From contig VSNT01000026.1 in the NCBI GenBank assembly GCA_009774465.1, positions 1-33,933 of the forward strand: a DNA stretch of 33,933 nt. Reading direction: 5' to 3'. The DNA comes from Lachnospiraceae bacterium (GTDB lineage Bacteria > Bacillota_A > Clostridia > Lachnospirales > Lachnospiraceae). The position numbers and the translations under genes are program-made. Shown piece after piece: positions 32,468 through 33,933 of this stretch (positions are counted from its first letter, which is position 1; each line of letters opens with the position of its first letter). Under the pieces are notes generated by a model. The model saw only the letters and a program-made list of their open reading frames with translations. It was not told the DNA's origin and did not search any database.

Positions 32468-32496
32468 ATTGTAACGCATTTGTCGTTACTCGTCAA
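32468..32496 (-). promoter_or_regulatory. Promoter and operator of the toxin-antitoxin pair
   Basis: TTGACG (32496-32491), 17 bp, TACAAT (32473-32468) on the minus strand. The spacer contains the inverted repeat GTAACG-7-CGTTAC (32471-32489), which overlaps the -10 box and is the expected position for an autorepressor. The start site near 32461 gives a 16-nt leader and supports the antitoxin start at 32445. Confidence 0.7.
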
Positions 32497-32945
32497 TGCA
32501 AATATTAAAATCAATCCGCTTTTTCTTGCCATATTTATTTTATCCAAATCATGATAATATAAATATGGCAGAATGTCTCATAGACCACCTGCCATATAAA
32601 ATAATCTGTGTATAAATTTTCATCACTCGAACTCCCTATAGCTATAACATAATTGTTAAATTTTTCATGGCTATAATATCCATATTTTACGCCTTATTTA
32701 CAGTTTCAGAATAAACAGGTATCATACGGGTATCACAGATTTTCTCCTTGACTGCCATATCTGCATGTTGCTAGCACCATGTAATTATTACATTAACAAG
32801 GGAGCAAAATATAATCGCTCCGTTACGCAACATATCCCCTATTTTAATGATAATGGTACAAGATACCGCAATCATCATCTTTACTGCTAAATCCCCTAAA
32901 GCGTAACAATACTTTTTTCCACCTTCCCTACAAGTAGGAATTTTT
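32497..32945. other. Intergenic region without a recognised gene
   Basis: AT-rich; a hairpin GGAGC/GCTCC near 32810 and a small stem TCCCTAC/GTAGGA near 32928. A short minus-strand frame (23 codons from about 32760) is not identifiable. No RNA gene seen. Confidence 0.4.
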
Positions 32946-33359
32946 CTATTTCATTTTTTCTTGACACTCACTACATTCTCTATCGTGAATGGAAATAATA
33001 CCATTACATTTAAGACAAGTATATTTTTCTTTCTGTTGTTCCATGAAGCAATCCAAACCATATTTTTGAACAAAACAACTATTTTCTATTAGGCTTGCTT
33101 TATACCGTTTGTTATAGCTTTTTTCAAGACTTTTAATCAACTTGCATGGATGTTCAGAACATTCAAAACAATAGGTTAGGGCTTTTTCTTTGATACAGTC
33201 TTTGATTTTACATTTGCGGCAATGTTCGGGCTTTCCTTTATCACTGTTCAAACAGCCAGCGCAAGGTTTTCTGTTGTAGCAATGCTTATAGCAAACTTTA
33301 CAATTCATACCGCACGGAGCAAACATACTTATATCAATATTTTCTTTTGGCATTTTCAT
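32946..33359 (-). CDS. Cysteine-rich DUF3795-like protein
   Basis: 137 aa from the ATG at 33359 (GGGG site 8-9 nt upstream; the frame to 33410 is longer but unsupported). It has many cysteines in pairs: FAPCGMNCKVCYKHCYNRKPCAGCL, then HCRKCKIKDC, CFECSEHPC and a C-terminal zinc-ribbon-like CLKCNGIISIHDRECSEC. The pattern matches the DUF3795 group, presumed to bind zinc or an iron-sulfur cluster. Function unknown. No operon partner. Confidence 0.8.
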   Translation of the reverse strand: MKMPKENIDISMFAPCGMNCKVCYKHCYNRKPCAGCLNSDKGKPEHCRKCKIKDCIKEKALTYCFECSEHPCKLIKSLEKSYNKRYKASLIENSCFVQKYGLDCFMEQQKEKYTCLKCNGIISIHDRECSECQEKMK

Positions 33360-33410
33360 AAGTTCCAGCCCCTTTCTTTCAACCCATATTTGGCCATTTG
33401 AATATACCAC

Positions 33411-33662
33411 TTTTATTCCTTATTTACCACAAAAAATACAGGGCATAGCAACCGCCACGCCCCACATTTCTTATCGCTCCAACGACTTCTCAATAATAAA
33501 AGCTACATCTCTGCTAACAGCCTCAGCTTTTCAAAACCCTGACATCCAATGCTCACTTTCCTTGGCATATCTGCCTGCTTTCCGGCAATCCTTTAACAGA
33601 CTCTATTTGTATCGCTTACTGCATTGTATCCTCCCCCCTTCTTTATTTTGCAGATACCAACA
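33411..33662. other. Intergenic region without a recognised gene
   Basis: Nothing supported here; the plus-strand frame 33562-33747 overlaps the CheW-like gene and has no ribosome-binding site. Confidence 0.4.
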
Positions 33663-33933
33663 TTATTTTGGAAGCAGCTTTGCTTCTTCTAATACTCCTA
33701 CTTTTTCAAATAAGCGAGACGTATCAATGATTGGAACCAGATTATGATCTGATACAATTACGTTCTGCATATACCGTTGACTTGCGTTATTAAATATTGA
33801 CGGAATATCATAAATATTTTCAGACGATACATTAATAACATAATCCACATTTTCCACAGAAAACGCCAGCATATTTTCATCAATAGTAAGAATAATGACC
33901 ATTTTACTCATGGGGGCCGGTTCTATATTAAAC
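33663..33933 (-). CDS. CheW-like domain protein (5' end outside the window)
   Basis: The C-terminal part of a protein whose frame stays open to the right edge (…FNIEPAP before the first internal Met), so it is partial. About 90 residues resemble the CheW fold: MVIILTIDENMLAFSVENVDYVINV, IYDIPSIFNN and VIVSDHNLVPIIDTSRLFEKVG. CheW domains link chemoreceptors to CheA. The Met at 33911 has no ribosome-binding site, which favours a start upstream of the window. Whether it is stand-alone CheW or part of CheA/CheV cannot be told. Confidence 0.7.
   Translation of the reverse strand, partial: FNIEPAPMSKMVIILTIDENMLAFSVENVDYVINVSSENIYDIPSIFNNASQRYMQNVIVSDHNLVPIIDTSRLFEKVGVLEEAKLLPK

Overview
The window looks like chromosomal DNA of a low/mid-GC Gram-positive anaerobe, most likely a member of the Clostridia (Lachnospiraceae-like). 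This rests on strong GGAGG ribosome-binding sites, lipoproteins with a Cys lipobox, a HelD-type helicase, LytTR/GHKL and YesN/AraC-type regulators, and short holin-like type I toxins. The genus cannot be named from this sequence alone.

Layout. (1) 1-3350: branched-chain amino acid ABC importer genes livK-livH-livM on the minus strand; livM runs off the left edge and the promoter carries a palindromic operator. (2) 3620-7770: small accessory genes (TfoX C-terminal-like protein, unknown 86-aa protein, XRE regulator), an orphan copy of a type I antitoxin RNA, a GNAT acetyltransferase + WYL regulator pair, and a MarR + PPOX flavoprotein pair. (3) 7759-11070: a very long HelD/UvrD-type helicase that carries a C-terminal domain resembling the N-terminal beta-sandwich of GH31 glycosidases and an in-frame copy of an interspersed palindromic repeat. 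(4) 11395-12007: two tandem type I toxin/antisense RNA units. (5) 12003-20816: a minus-strand operon of eight genes, the oligopeptide importer oppA-B-C-D-F followed by a metallo-beta-lactamase-fold hydrolase, an MFS transporter and a putative esterase, with two covarying structured RNA elements between genes. A divergent AraC-type regulator with a degenerate receiver domain follows (21009-22628). (6) 22594-28049: GHKL histidine kinase + LytTR response regulator, divergent from a BceAB-like ABC ATPase/permease pair. The intergenic region holds a LytTR-type direct repeat and a complex structured RNA candidate. (7) 28164-31496: two overlapping DNA methyltransferase genes and a lipoprotein. (8) 31826-33933: a DinJ/ParE-type toxin-antitoxin pair, a Cys-rich DUF3795-like protein and the C-terminal part of a CheW-domain protein.

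How it fits together. Most of the window is transport (amino acid, peptide and MFS transporters plus an ABC pair) with local regulators. The least ordinary signals are the HelD-GH31N fusion, the palindromic repeat family (one copy is translated inside HelD), the type I toxin units with a separated antitoxin-only copy, the covarying intergenic RNA elements of the opp operon, and the stem-closed RNA with complementary loops ahead of the ABC pair. All functional statements come from reading the sequence; no database search was run.
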